DNA of 64,000 nt from Eutreptiella sp. 'Long Island Sound 2002' (Eukaryota > Euglenozoa > Euglenophyceae > Eutreptiales > Eutreptiaceae). Below, in pieces: positions 12,801 through 26,200 of the stretch. The notes below the pieces were generated by a model that was not told the origin of the DNA, did no database searches, and was given only the letters and a program-made list of their open reading frames with translations. Where the stretch lies: assembly GCA_964036045.1 (NCBI GenBank), contig CAXIWF010000110.1:1-64000 (forward strand). Reading direction: 5' to 3'. The stretch's first letter is position 1. Every line of letters starts with the position of its first letter. The position numbers were made by a program, and so were the translations under genes.

Positions 12801-14570
12801 AGAATTTTCCGAGAATTTTCCGAGAATTTTCCGAGAATTTTCCGAGAATTTTCCGAGAATTTTCCGTCAATTTTCCGAGAATTTTCCGAGAATTTTCCGA
12901 GAATTTTCCGAGAATTTTCTGAGAATTTTCCGAGAATTTTCCGAGAATTTTCCGAGAATTTTCCGTCAATTTTCCGTCAATTTTCCGAGAATTTTCTGAG
13001 AATTTTCTGAGAATTTTCCGAGAATTTTCCGAGAATTTTCGGAGAATTTTCCGAGAATTTTCCGAGAAATTTCCGAGAATTTTCCGAGAATTTTCCGAGA
13101 ATTTTCCGAGAATCTTCTGAGAATTTTCCGAGAATTTTCCGAGAATTTTCCGTCAATTTTCCGAGAATTTTCCGAGAATTTTCCGAGAATTTTCCGAGAA
13201 TTTTCCGAGAATTTTCCGAGAATTTTCCGAGAATTTTCCGTCAATTTTCCGAGAATTTTCCGAGAATTTTCCGAGAATTTTCCGAGAATTTTCCGAGAAT
13301 TTTCCGAGAATTTTCCGAGAATTTTCCGAGAATTTTCCCAGAATTTTCCGAGAATTTTCCGAGAATTTTCAGAGAATTTTCCGAGAATTTTCCGAGAATT
13401 TTCTGAGAATTTTCCAAGAATTTTCCGAGAATTTTCCGAGAATTTTCCGAGAATTTTCCGAGAATTTTCCGAGAATTTTCCGAGAATTTTCGGAGAATTT
13501 TCCGAGAATTTTCCGAGAATTTTCCGTCAATTTTCCGAGAATTTTCCGAGAATTTTGCGAGAATTTTCCGAGAATTTTCTGAGAATTTTCCGAGAATTTT
13601 CCGAGAATTTTCCGAGAATTTTCCGAGAATTTTCCGGGAATTTTCCGAGAATTTTCCGAGAATTTTCCGAGAATTTTCCGAGAATTTTCCGATAATTTTC
13701 CGAGAATTTTCCGAGAATTTTCCGAGAATTTTCCGAGAATTTTCCGAGAATTTTCCGAGAATTTTCCGAGAATTTTCCGAGAATTTTCCGAGAATTTTCC
13801 GAGAATTTTCCGAGAATTTTCTGAGAATTTTCCGAGAATTTTCCGAGAATTTTCGGAGAATTTTCCGAGAATTTTCCGAGAATTTTCCGAGAATTTTCCG
13901 AGAATTTTCCGAGAATTTTCCGAGAATTTTCCGAGAATTTTCCGAGAATTTTCCGAGAATTTTCCGAGAATTTTCCGTCAATTTTCCGAGAATTTTCCGA
14001 GAATTTTCCGAGAATTTTCCGAGAATTTTCCGAGAATTTTCCGAGAATTTTCCGAGAATTTTCCGAGAATTTTCCCAGAATTTTCCGAGAATTTTCCGAG
14101 AATTTTCAGAGAATTTTCCGAGAATTTTCCGAGAATTTTCTGAGAATTTTCCAAGAATTTTCCGAGAATTTTCCGAGAATTTTCCGAGAATTTTCCGAGA
14201 ATTTTCCGAGAATTTTCCGAGAATTTTCGGAGAATTTTCCGAGAATTTTCCGAGAATTTCCGTCAATTTTCCGAGAATTTTCCGAGAATTTTCCGAGAAT
14301 TTTCCGAGAATTTTCTGAGAATTTTCCGAGAATTTTCCGAGAATTTTCCGAGAATTTTCCGAGAATTTTCCGGGAATTTTCCGAGAATTTTCCGAGAATT
14401 TTCCGAGAATTTTCCGAGAATTTTCCGATAATTTTCCGAGAATTTTCCGAGAATTTTCCGAGAATTTTCCGAGAATTTTCCGAGAATTTTCCGAGAATTT
14501 TCCGAGAATTTTCTGAGAATTTTCCGAGAATTTTCCGAGAATTTTCTGAGAATTTTCCGAGAATTTTCCG
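9840..14570 (+). repeat. Segmental duplication, copy 1 (offset 8,670 bp)
   Basis: This segment matches 18,510-23,240 at an offset of 8,670 bp, shifting by one base near 14,256 where a monomer lost a T. Landmarks in register include ccgggaa (9911 and 18581), the attatccgag junction (9981 and 18651), a doubled ccgtcaa unit (12966 and 21636) and ccgggaa at 14371 and 23042. I noted a few substitutions, for example near 9960 (gaatc versus gaatt). Left of 9,840 the variant order differs (cggagaa and ccgtcaa here, none in the other copy). Right of 14,570 a 33-bp length change and substitutions begin. Confidence 0.85.
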
Positions 14571-16199
14571 AGAATTTGCCGAGAATTTTCCGAGAATTTT
14601 CCGACAATTTTCCGAGAATTTTCCGAGAATTTTCCGTCAATTTTCAGAGAATTTTCCGAGAATTTTCCGAGAATTTTCCGAGAATTTTCTGAGAATTTTC
14701 CGAGAATTTTCCGAGAATTTTCCGAGAAATTTCCGTCAATTTTCCGTCAATTTTCCGAGAATTTTCTGAGAATTTTCTGAGAATTTTCCGAGAATTTTCC
14801 GAGAATTTTCCGAGAATTTTCCGAGAATTTTCCGTCATTTTTCCGAGAATTTTCCGAGAATTTTCCGAGAATTTTCCGAGAATTTTCCGAGAATTTTCCG
14901 AGAATTTTCCGAGAATTTTCCGAGAATTTTCCGAGAATTTTCCGAGAATTTTCCGAGAATTTTCCGAGAATTTTCCGAGAATTTTCCGAGAATTTTCTGA
15001 GAATTTTCCGAGAATTTTCCGAGAATTTTCGGAGAATTTTCCGAGAATTTTCCGAGAAATTTCCGAGAATTTTCCGAGAATTTTCCGAGAATTTTCCGAG
15101 AATTTTCTGAGAATTTTCCGAGAATTTTCCGAGAATTTTCCGAGAATTTTCCGAGAATTTTCCGAGAATTTTCCGAGAATTTTCCGAGAATTTTCCGAGA
15201 ATTTTCCGAGAATTTTCCGAGAATTTTCCGAGAATTTTCCGAGAATTTTCCGAGAATTTTCCGAGAATTTTCCGAGAATTTTCCGAGAATTTTCCGAGAA
15301 TTTTCCGTCAATTTTCCGAGAATTTTCCGAGAATTTTCCGAGAATTTTCCGAGAATTTTCCGAGAATTTTCCGAGAATTTTCCGAGAATTTTCCGAGAAT
15401 TTTCCCAGAATTTTCCGAGAATTTTCCGAGAATTTTCAGAGAATTTTCCGAGAATTTTCCGAGAATTTTCTGAGAATTTTCCAAGAATTTTCCGAGAATT
15501 TTCCGAGAATTTTCCGAGAATTTTCCGAGAATTTTCCGAGAATTTACCGAGAATTTTCGGAGAATTTTCCGAGAATTTTCCGAGAATTTTCCGTCAATTT
15601 TCCGAGAATTTTCCGAGAATTTTCCGAGAATTTTCCGAGAATTTTCTGAGAATTTTCCGAGAATTTTCCGAGAATTTTCCGAGAATTTTCCGAGAATTTT
15701 CCGGGAATTTTCCGAGAATTTTCCGAGAATTTTCCGAGAATTTTCCGAGAATTTTCCGATAATTTTCCGAGAATTTTCCGAGAATTTTCCGAGAATTTTC
15801 CGAGAATTTTCCGAGAATTTTCCGAGAATTTTCCGAGAATTTTCTGAGAATTTTCCGAGAATTTTCCGAGAGATTTCTGAGAATTTTCCGAGAATTTTCC
15901 GAGAATTTTCGGAGAATTTTCCGAGAATTTTCCGAGAATTTTCCGAGAATTTTCCGAGAATTTTCCGACAATTTTCCGAGAATTTTCCGAGAATTTTCCG
16001 TCAATTTTCCGAGAATTTTCCGAGAATTTTCCGAGAATTTTCCGAGAATTTTCTGAGAATTTTCCGAGAATTTTCCGAGAATTTTCCGAGAATTTTCCGT
16101 CAATTTTCCGTCAATTTTCCGAGAATTTTCTGAGAATTTTCTGAGAATTTTCCGAGAATTTTCCGAGAATTTTCCGAGAATTTTCCGAGAATTTTCCGA

Positions 16200-18420
16200 G
16201 AATTTTCCGAGAATTTTCCGAGAATTTTCGGAGAATTTTCCGAGAATTTTCCGGGAATTTTCCGAGAATTTTCTGAGAATTTTCCGAGAATTTCCGAGAA
16301 TTTTCTGAGAATTTTCCGAGAATTATCCGAGAATTTCCGAGAATTTTCTGAGAATTTTCCGAGAATTTTCCGAGAATTTTCCGAGAATTTTCCGAGAATT
16401 TTCCGAGAATTTTCGGAGAATTTTCCGAGAATTTTCCGAGAATTTTCCGAGAATTTTCCGAGAATTTTCCGAGAATTTTCCGAGAATTTTCCGAGAATTT
16501 TCCGAAAATTTCCCGAGAATTTTCCGAGAATTTTCCGAGAATTTTCTGAGAATTTTCCGAGAATTTTCCGTCAATTTTCCGAGAATTTTCCGAGAATTTT
16601 GCGAGAATTTTCCGAGAATTTTCTGAGAATTTTCCGATAATTTTCCGAGAATTTTCCGAGAATTTTCCGAGAATTTTCCGAGAATTTTCCGAGAATTTTC
16701 CGAGAATTTTCCGAGAATTTTCCGAGAATTTTCCGAGAATTTTCCGAGAATTTTCCGAGAATTTTCCGAGAATTTTCCGGGAATTTTCCGAGAATTTTCT
16801 GAGAATTTTCTGAGAATTTCCGAGAATTTTCTGAGAATTTTCCGAGAATTATCCGAGAATTTCCGAGAATTTTCTGAGAATTTTCCGAGAATTTTCCGAG
16901 AATTTTCCGAGAATTTTCCGAGAATTTTCCGAGAATTTTCTGAGAATTTTCCGAGAATTTTCCGAGAATTTTCCGTCAATTTTCCGAGAATTTTCCGAGA
17001 ATTTTCCGAGAATTTTCCGAGAATTTTCCGAGAATTTTCCGAGAATTTTCCGTCAATTTTCCGAGAATTTTCCGAGAATTTTCCGAGAATTTTCCGAGAA
17101 TTTTCCGAGAATTTTCCGAGAATTTTCCGAGAATTTTCCGAGAATTTTCCGAGAATTTTCTGCGAATTTTCCGAGAATTTTCCGAGAATTTTCCGAGAAT
17201 TTTCCCAGAATTTTCCGAGAATTTTCCGAGAATTTTCAGAGAATTTTCCGAGAATTTTCCGAGAATTTTCTGAGAATTTTCCAAGAATTTTCCGAGAATT
17301 TTCCGAGAATTTTCCGAGAATTTTCCGAGAATTTTCCGAGAATTTTCCGAGAATTTTCGGAGAATTTTCCGAGAATTTTCCGAGAATTTTCCGTCAATTT
17401 TCCGAGAATTTTCCGAGAATTTTCCGAGAATTTTCCGAGAATTTTCTGAGAATTTTCCGAGAATTTTCCGAGAATTTTCCGAGAATTTTCCGAGAATTTT
17501 CCGGGAATTTTCCGAGAATTTTCCGAGAATTTTCCGAGAATTTTCCGAGAATTTTCCGAGAATTTTCCGAGAATTTTCCGAGAATTTTCCGAGAATTTTC
17601 CGAGAATTTTCCGAGAATTTTCCGAGAATTTTCCGAGAATTTTCCGAGAATTTTCCGAGAATTTTCCGAGAATTTTCTGAGAATTTTCCGAGAATTTTCC
17701 GAGAATTTTCGGAGAATTTTCCGAGAATTTTCCGAGAATTTTCCGAGAATTTTCCGAGAATTTTCCGACAATTTTCCGAGAATTTTCCGACAATTTTCCG
17801 TCAATTTTCCGAGAATTTTCCGAGAATTTTCCGAGAATTTTCCGAGAATTTTCCGAGAATTTTCGGAGAATTTTCCGAGAATTTTCCGAGAATTTTCCGA
17901 GAATTTTCCGAGAATTTTCCGAGAATTTTCCGAGAATTTTCTGAGAATTTTCCGAGAATTTTCCGAGAATTTTCTGAGAATTTTCCGAGAATTTTCCGAG
18001 AATTTTCCGAGAATTTTCCGAGAATTTTCCGAGAATTTTCCGAGAATTTTCCGAGAATTTTCGGAGAATTTTCCCAGAATTTTCCGAGAATTTTCCGAGA
18101 ATTTTCCGAGAATTTTCCGAGAATTTTCTGAGAATTTTCTGAGAATTTTCCGAGAATTTTCCGAGAATTTTCCGAGAATTTTCCGAGAATTTTCCGAGAA
18201 TTTTCCGAGAATTTTCCGAGAATTTTCCGAGAATTTTCTGAGAATTTTCCGAGAATTTTCCGAGAATTTTCGGAGAATTTTCCGAGAATTTTCCGAGAAA
18301 TTTCCGAGAATTTTCCGAGAATTTTCCGAGAATTTTCCGAGAATCTTCTGAGAATTTTCCGAGAATTTTCCGAGAATTTTCCGTCAATTTTCCGAGAATT
18401 TTCCGAGAATTTTCCGAGAA
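16200..18420 (+). repeat. Third, partial copy of the 8.67-kb duplication family
   Basis: The order of variant units matches the following segment at an offset of 2,328 bp: the attatccgag junction (16323 and 18651), a ccgtcaa unit (16979 and 19307), the cag unit (17237 and 19565) and a further ccgtcaa unit (17394 and 19722). It therefore also matches 9,981 onward at 6,342 bp. Toward the right end the offset grows to 2,361 bp (18387 versus 20748), a 33-bp change. This copy and the next one lie side by side, as a 2.33-kb tandem pair. Confidence 0.82.
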
Positions 18421-18509
18421 TTTTCCGATAACTTTCCGAGAATTTTCCGAGAATTTTCTGAGAATTTTCTGAGAATTTTCCGAGAATTTTCCGAGAATTT
18501 TCCGAGAAT

Positions 18510-21500
18510 TTTCCGAGAATTTTCCGAGAATTTTCCGAGAATTTTCCGAGAATTTTCCGAGAATTTTCCGAGAATTTTCCGGGAATTTTCCGAGAATTTT
18601 CTGAGAATTTTCCGAGAATTTCCGAGAATTTTCTGAGAATTTTCCGAGAATTATCCGAGAATTTCCGAGAATTTTCTGAGAATTTTCCGAGAATTTTCCG
18701 AGAATTTTCCGAGAATTTTCCGAGAATTTTCCGAGAATTTTCGGAGAATTTTCCGAGAATTTTCCGAGAATTTTCCGAGAATTTTCCGAGAATTTTCCGA
18801 GAATTTTCCGAGAATTTTCCGAGAATTTTCCGAAAATTTCCCGAGAATTTTCCGAGAATTTTCCGAGAATTTTCTGAGAATTTTCCGAGAATTTTCCGTC
18901 AATTTTCCGAGAATTTTCCGAGAATTTTGCGAGAATTTTCCGAGAATTTTCTGAGAATTTTCCGATAATTTTCCGAGAATTTTCCGAGAATTTTCCGAGA
19001 ATTTTCCGAGAATTTTCCGAGAATTTTCCGAGAATTTTCCGAGAATTTTCCGAGAATTTTCCGAGAATTTTCCGAGAATTTTCCGAGAATTATCCGAGAA
19101 TTTTCCGGGAATTTTCCGAGAATTTTCTGAGAATTTTCTGAGAATTTCCGAGAATTTTCTGAGAATTTTCCGAGAATTATCCGAGAATTTCCGAGAATTT
19201 TCTGAGAATTTTCCGAGAATTTTCCGAGAATTTTCCGAGAATTTTCCGAGAATTTTCCGAGAATTTTCTGAGAATTTTCCGAGAATTTTCCGAGAATTTT
19301 CCGTCAATTTTCCGAGAATTTTCCGAGAATTTTCCGAGAATTTTCCGAGAATTTTCCGAGAATTTTCCGAGAATTTTCCGTCAATTTTCCGAGAATTTTC
19401 CGAGAATTTTCCGAGAATTTTCCGAGAATTTTCCGAGAATTTTCCGAGAATTTTCCGAGAATTTTCCGAGAATTTTCCGAGAATTTTCTGCGAATTTTCC
19501 GAGAATTTTCCGAGAATTTTCCGAGAATTTTCCCAGAATTTTCCGAGAATTTTCCGAGAATTTTCAGAGAATTTTCCGAGAATTTTCCGAGAATTTTCTG
19601 AGAATTTTCCAAGAATTTTCCGAGAATTTTCCGAGAATTTTCCGAGAATTTTCCGAGAATTTTCCGAGAATTTTCCGAGAATTTTCGGAGAATTTTCCGA
19701 GAATTTTCCGAGAATTTTCCGTCAATTTTCCGAGAATTTTCCGAGAATTTTCCGAGAATTTTCCGAGAATTTTCTGAGAATTTTCCGAGAATTTTCCGAG
19801 AATTTTCCGAGAATTTTCCGAGAATTTTCCGGGAATTTTCCGAGAATTTTCCGAGAATTTTCCGAGAATTTTCCGAGAATTTTCCGATAATTTTCCGAGA
19901 ATTTTCCGAGAATTTTCCGAGAATTTTCCGAGAATTTTCCGAGAATTTTCCGAGAATTTTCCGAGAATTTTCCGAGAATTTTCCGAGAATTTTCCGAGAA
20001 TTTTCCGAGAATTTTCTGAGAATTTTCCGAGAATTTTCCGAGAATTTTCGGAGAATTTTCCGAGAATTTTCCGAGAATTTTCCGAGAATTTTCCGAGAAT
20101 TTTCCGACAATTTTCCGAGAATTTTCCGACAATTTTCCGTCAATTTTCCGAGAATTTTCCGAGAATTTTCCGAGAATTTTCGGAGAATTTTCCGAGAATT
20201 TTCCGAGAATTTTCCGAGAATTTTCCGAGAATTTTCCGAGAATTTTCCGAGAATTTTCTGAGAATTTTCCGAGAATTTTCCGAGAATTTTCTGAGAATTT
20301 TCCGAGAATTTTCCGAGAATTTTCCGAGAATTTTCCGAGAATTTTCCGAGAATTTTTTGAGAATTTTCCGAGAATTTTCGGAGAATTTTCCCAGAATTTT
20401 CCGAGAATTTTCCGAGAATTTTCCGAGAATTTTCCGTCAATTTTCCGAGAATTTTCCGAGAATTTTCCGAGAATTTTCCGAGAATTTTCTGAGAATTTTC
20501 TGAGAATTTTCCGAGAATTTTCCGAGAATTTTCCGAGAATTTTCCGAGAATTTTCCGAGAATTTTCCGAGAATTTTCCGAGAATTTTCCGAGAATTTTCT
20601 GAGAATTTTCCGAGAATTTTCCGAGAATTTTCGGAGAATTTTCCGAGAATTTTCCGAGAAATTTCCGAGAATTTTCCGAGAATTTTCCGAGAATTTTCCG
20701 AGAATCTTCTGAGAATTTTCCGAGAATTTTCCGAGAATTTTCCGTCAATTTTCCGAGAATTTTCCGAGAATTTTCCGAGAATTTTCCGAGAATTTTCCGA
20801 GAATTTTCCGAGAATTTTCCGAGAATTTTCCGTCAATTTTCCGAGAATTTTCCGAGAATTTTCCGAGAATTTTCCGAGAATTTTCGGAGAATTTTCCGAG
20901 AATTTTCCGAGAATTTTCCGAGAATTTTCCCAGAATTTTCCGAGAATTTTCCGAGAATTTTCAGAGAATTTTCCGAGAATTTTCCGAGAATTTTCTGAGA
21001 ATTTTCCAAGAATTTTCCGAGAATTTTCCGAGAATTTTCCGAGAATTTTCCGAGAATTTTCCGAGAATTTTCCGAGAATTTTCGGAGAATTTTCCGAGAA
21101 TTTTCCGAGAATTTTCCGTCAATTTTCCGAGAATTTTCCGAGAATTTTCCGAGAATTTTCCGAGAATTTTCTGAGAATTTTCCGAGAATTTTCCGAGAAT
21201 TTTCCGAGAATTTTCCGAGAATTTTCCGGGAATTTTCCGAGAATTTTCCGAGAATTTTCCGAGAATTTTCCGAGAATTTTCCGATAATTTTCCGAGAATT
21301 TTCCGAGAATTTTCCGAGAATTTTCCGAGAATTTTCCGAGAATTTTCCGAGAATTTTCCGAGAATTTTCCGAGAATTTTCCGAGAATTTTCCGAGAATTT
21401 TCCGAGAATTTTCTGAGAATTTTCCGAGAATTTTCCGAGAATTTTCGGAGAATTTTCCGAGAATTTTCCGAGAATTTTCCGAGAATTTTCCGAGAATTTT

Positions 21501-23240
21501 CCGAGAATTTTCCGAGAATTTTCCGAGAATTTTCCGTCAATTTTCCGAGAATTTTCCGAGAATTTTCCGAGAATTTTCCGAGAATTTTCTGAGAATTTTC
21601 CGAGAATTTTCCGAGAATTTTCCGAGAATTTTCCGTCAATTTTCCGTCAATTTTCCGAGAATTTTCTGAGAATTTTCTGAGAATTTTCCGAGAATTTTCC
21701 GAGAATTTTCGGAGAATTTTCCGAGAATTTTCCGAGAAATTTCCGAGAATTTTCCGAGAATTTTCCGAGAATTTTCCGAGAATCTTCTGAGAATTTTCCG
21801 AGAATTTTCCGAGAATTTTCCGTCAATTTTCCGAGAATTTTCCGAGAATTTTCCGAGAATTTTCCGAGAATTTTCCGAGAATTTTCCGAGAATTTTCCGA
21901 GAATTTTCCGTCAATTTTCCGAGAATTTTCCGAGAATTTTCCGAGAATTTTCCGAGAATTTTCCGAGAATTTTCCGAGAATTTTCCGAGAATTTTCCGAG
22001 AATTTTCCCAGAATTTTCCGAGAATTTTCCGAGAATTTTCAGAGAATTTTCCGAGAATTTTCCGAGAATTTTCTGAGAATTTTCCAAGAATTTTCCGAGA
22101 ATTTTCCGAGAATTTTCCGAGAATTTTCCGAGAATTTTCCGAGAATTTTCCGAGAATTTTCGGAGAATTTTCCGAGAATTTTCCGAGAATTTTCCGTCAA
22201 TTTTCCGAGAGTTTTCCGAGAATTTTCCGAGAATTTTCCGAGAATTTTCTGAGAATTTTCCGAGAATTTTCCGAGAATTTTCCGAGAATTTTCCGAGAAT
22301 TTTCCGGGAATTTTCCGAGAATTTTCCGAGAATTTTCCGAGAATTTTCCGAGAATTTTCCGATAATTTTCCGAGAATTTTCCGAGAATTTTCCGAGAATT
22401 TTCCGAGAATTTTTTGAGAATTTTCCGAGAATTTTCCGAGAATTTTCCGAGAATTTTCCGAGAATTTTCCGAGAATTTTCCGAGAATTTTCTGAGAATTT
22501 TCCGAGAATTTTCCGAGAATTTTCGGAGAATTTTCCGAGAATTTTCCGAGAATTTTCCGAGAATTTTCCGAGAATTTTCCGAGAATTTTCCGAGAATTTT
22601 CCGAGAATTTTCCGAGAATTTTCCGAGAATTTTCCGAGAATTTTCCGTCAATTTTCCGAGAATTTTCCGAGAATTTTCCGAGAATTTTCCGAGAATTTTC
22701 CGAGAATTTTCCGAGAATTTTCCGAGAATTTTCCGAGAATTTTCCCAGAATTTTCCGAGAATTTTCCGAGAATTTTCCGAGAATTTTCCGAGAATTTTCC
22801 GAGAATTTTCTGAGAATTTTCCAAGAATTTTCCGAGAATTTTCCGAGAATTTTCCGAGAATTTTCCGAGAATTTTCCGAGAATTTTCCGAGAATTTTCGG
22901 AGAATTTTCCGAGAATTTTCCGAGAATTTTCCGTCAATTTTCCGAGAATTTTCCGAGAATTTTCCGAGAATTTTCCGAGAATTTTCTGAGAATTTTCCGA
23001 GAATTTTCCGAGAATTTTCCGAGAATTTTCCGAGAATTTTCCGGGAATTTTCCGAGAATTTTCCGAGAATTTTCCGAGAATTTTCCGAGAATTTTCCGAT
23101 AATTTTCCGAGAATTTTCCGAGAATTTTCCGAGAATTTTCCGAGAATTTTCCGAGAATTTTCCGAGAATTTTCCGAGAATTTTCTGAGAATTTTCCGAGA
23201 ATTTTCCGAGAATTTTCTGAGAATTTTCCGAGAATTTTCC
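18510..23240 (+). repeat. Segmental duplication, copy 2 (offset 8,670 bp)
   Basis: This is the right-hand partner of 9,840-14,570, with variant units in the same order for about 4.7 kb. It contains family B units at its left end (attatccgag junctions near 18651 and 19179) and family A signatures after that (cag units at 19565, 20962 and 22040), so the duplication carried a family border with it. A few private changes are visible, for example the ttttttgagaa unit near 20355 and another near 22415. Confidence 0.85.
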
Positions 23241-26200
23241 GAGAATTTTCGGAGAATTTTCCGAGAATTTTCCGAGAATTTTCCGAGAATTTTCCGAGAA
23301 TTTTCCGACAATTTTCCGAGAATTTTCCGAGAATTTTCCGTCAATTTTCCGAGAATTTTCCGAGAATTTTCCGAGAATTTTCCGAGAATTTTCTGAGAAT
23401 TTTCCGAGAATTTTCCGAGAATTTTCCGAGAATTTTCCGTCAATTTTCCGTCAATTTTCCGAGAATTTTCTGAGAATTTTCTGAGAATTTTCCGAGAATT
23501 TTCCGAGAATTTTCCGAGAATTTTCCGAGAATTTTCCGTCATTTTTCCGAGAATTTTCCGAGAATTTTCCGAGAATTTTCCGAGAATTTTCCGAGAATTT
23601 TCCGAGAATTTTCCGAGAATTTTCCGAGAATTTTCCGAGAATTTTCCGAGAATTTTCCGAGAATTTTCCGAGAATTTTCCGAGAATTTTCCGAGAATTTT
23701 CTGAGAATTTTCCGAGAATTTTCCAAGAATTTTCGGAGAATTTTCCGAGAATTTTCCGAGAAATTTCCGAGAATTTTCCGAGAATTTTCCGAGAATTTTC
23801 TGAGAATTTTCCGAGAATTTTCCGAGAATTTTCCGAGAATTTTCCGAGAATTTTCCGAGAATTTTCCGAGAATTTTCCGAGAATTTTCCGAGAATTTTCC
23901 GAGAATTTTCCGAGAATTTTCCGAGAATTTTCCGAGAATTTTCCGAGAATTTTCCGAGAATTTTCCGAGAATTTTCCGAGAATTTTCCGAGAATTTTCCG
24001 TCAATTTTCCGAGAATTTTCCGAGAATTTTCCGAGAATTTTCCGAGAATTTTCCGAGAATTTTCCGAGAATTTTCCGAGAATTTTCCGAGAATTTTCCCA
24101 GAATTTTCCGAGAATTTTCCGAGAATTTTCAGAGAATTTTCCGAGAATTTTCCGAGAATTTTCTGAGAATTTTCCAAGAATTTTCCGAGAATTTTCCGAG
24201 AATTTTCCGAGAATTTTCCGAGAATTTTCCGAGAATTTACCGAGAATTTTCGGAGAATTTTCCGAGAATTTTCCGAGAATTTTCCGTCAATTTTCCGAGA
24301 ATTTTCCGAGAATTTTCCGAGAATTTTCCGAGAATTTTCTGAGAATTTTCCGAGAATTTTCCGAGAATTTTCCGAGAATTTGCCGAGAATTTTCCGGGAA
24401 TTTTCCGAGAATTTTCCGAGAATTTTCCGAGAATTTTCCGAGAATTTTCCGATAATTTTCCGAGAATTTTCCGAGAATTTTCCGAGAATTTTCCGAGAAT
24501 TTTCCGAGAATTTTCCGAGAATTTTCCGAGAATTTTCTGAGAATTTTCCGAGAATTTTCCGAGAATTTTCTGAGAATTTTCCGAGAATTTTCCGAGAATT
24601 TTCGGAGAATTTTCCGAGAATTTTCCGAGAATTTTCCGAGAATTTTCCGAGAATTTTCCGACAATTTTCCGAGAATTTTCCGAGAATTTTCCGTCAATTT
24701 TCCGAGAATTTTCCGAGAATTTTCCGAGAATTTTCCGAGAATTTTCTGAGAATTTTCCGAGAATTTTCCGAGAATTTTCCGAGAATTTTCCGTCAATTTT
24801 CCGTCAATTTTCCGAGAATTTTCTGAGAATTTTCTGAGAATTTTCCGAGAATTTTCCGAGAATTTTCCGAGAATTTTCCGAGAATTTTCCGTCATTTTTC
24901 CGAGAATTTTCCGAGAATTTTCCGAGAATTTTCCGAGAATTTTCCGAGAATTTTCCGAGAATTTTCCGAGAATTTTCCGAGAATTTTCCGAGAATTTTCC
25001 GAGAATTTTCCGAGAATTTTCCGAGAATTTTCCGAGAATTTTCCGAGAATTTTCTGAGAATTTTCCGAGAATTTTCCGAGAATTTTCGGAGAATTTTCCG
25101 AGAATTTTCCGAGAAATTTCCGAGAATTTTCCGAGAATTTTCCGAGAATTTTCCGAAAATTTTCTGAGAATTTTCCGAGAATTTTCCGAGAATTTTCCGA
25201 GAATTTTCCGAGAATTTTCTGAGAATTTTCCGAGAATTTTCCGAGAATTTTCTGAGAATTTTCCGAGAATTTTCCGAGAATTTTCCGAGAATTTTCCGAG
25301 AATTTTCCGAGAATTTTCCGAGAATTTTCCGAGAATTTTCCGAGAATTTTCTGAGAATTTTCCGAGAATTTTGCGAGAATTTTCCGAGAATTTTCCGAGA
25401 ATTTTCCGAGAATTTTCCGAGAATTTTCCGAGAATTTTCCGAGAATTTTCCGAGAATTTCTCGAGAATTTTCCGAGAATTTTCCGAGAATTTTCTGAGAA
25501 TTTTCCGAGAATTTTCCGAGAATTTTCGGAGAATTTTCCGAGAAGTTTCCGAGAATTTTCCGAGAATTTTCCGAGAATTTTCCGAGAATTTTCCGAGAAT
25601 TTTCTGAGAATTTTCCGAGAATTTTCCGAGAATTTTCTGAGAATTTTCCGAGAATTTTCCGAGAATTTTCCGAGAATTTTCCGAGAATTTTCCGAGAATT
25701 TTCCGAGAATTTTCCGAGAATTTTCGGAGAATTTTCCCAGAATTTTCCGAGAATTTTCCGAGAATTTTCCGAGAATTTTCCGTCAATTTTCCGAGAATTT
25801 TCCGAGAATTTTCCGAGAATTTTCCGAGAATTTTCTGAGAATTTTCTGAGAATTTTCCGAGAATTTTTCCGAGAATTTTCCGAGAATTTTCCGATAATTT
25901 TCCGAGAATTTTCCGAGAATTTTCCGAGAATTTTCCGAGAATTTTCCGAGAATTTTCCGAGAATTTTCCGAGAATTTTCCAAGAATTTTCCGAGAATTTT
26001 CCGAGAATTTTCCGAGAATTTTCCGAGAATTTTCCGAGAATTTACCGAGAATTTTCGGAGAATTTTCCGAGAATTTTCCGAGAATTTTCCGTCAATTTTC
26101 CGAGAATTTTCCGAGAATTTTCCGAGAATTTTCCGAGAATTTTCTGAGAATTTTCCGAGAATTTTCCGAGAATTTTCCGAGAATTTTCCGAGAATTTTCC

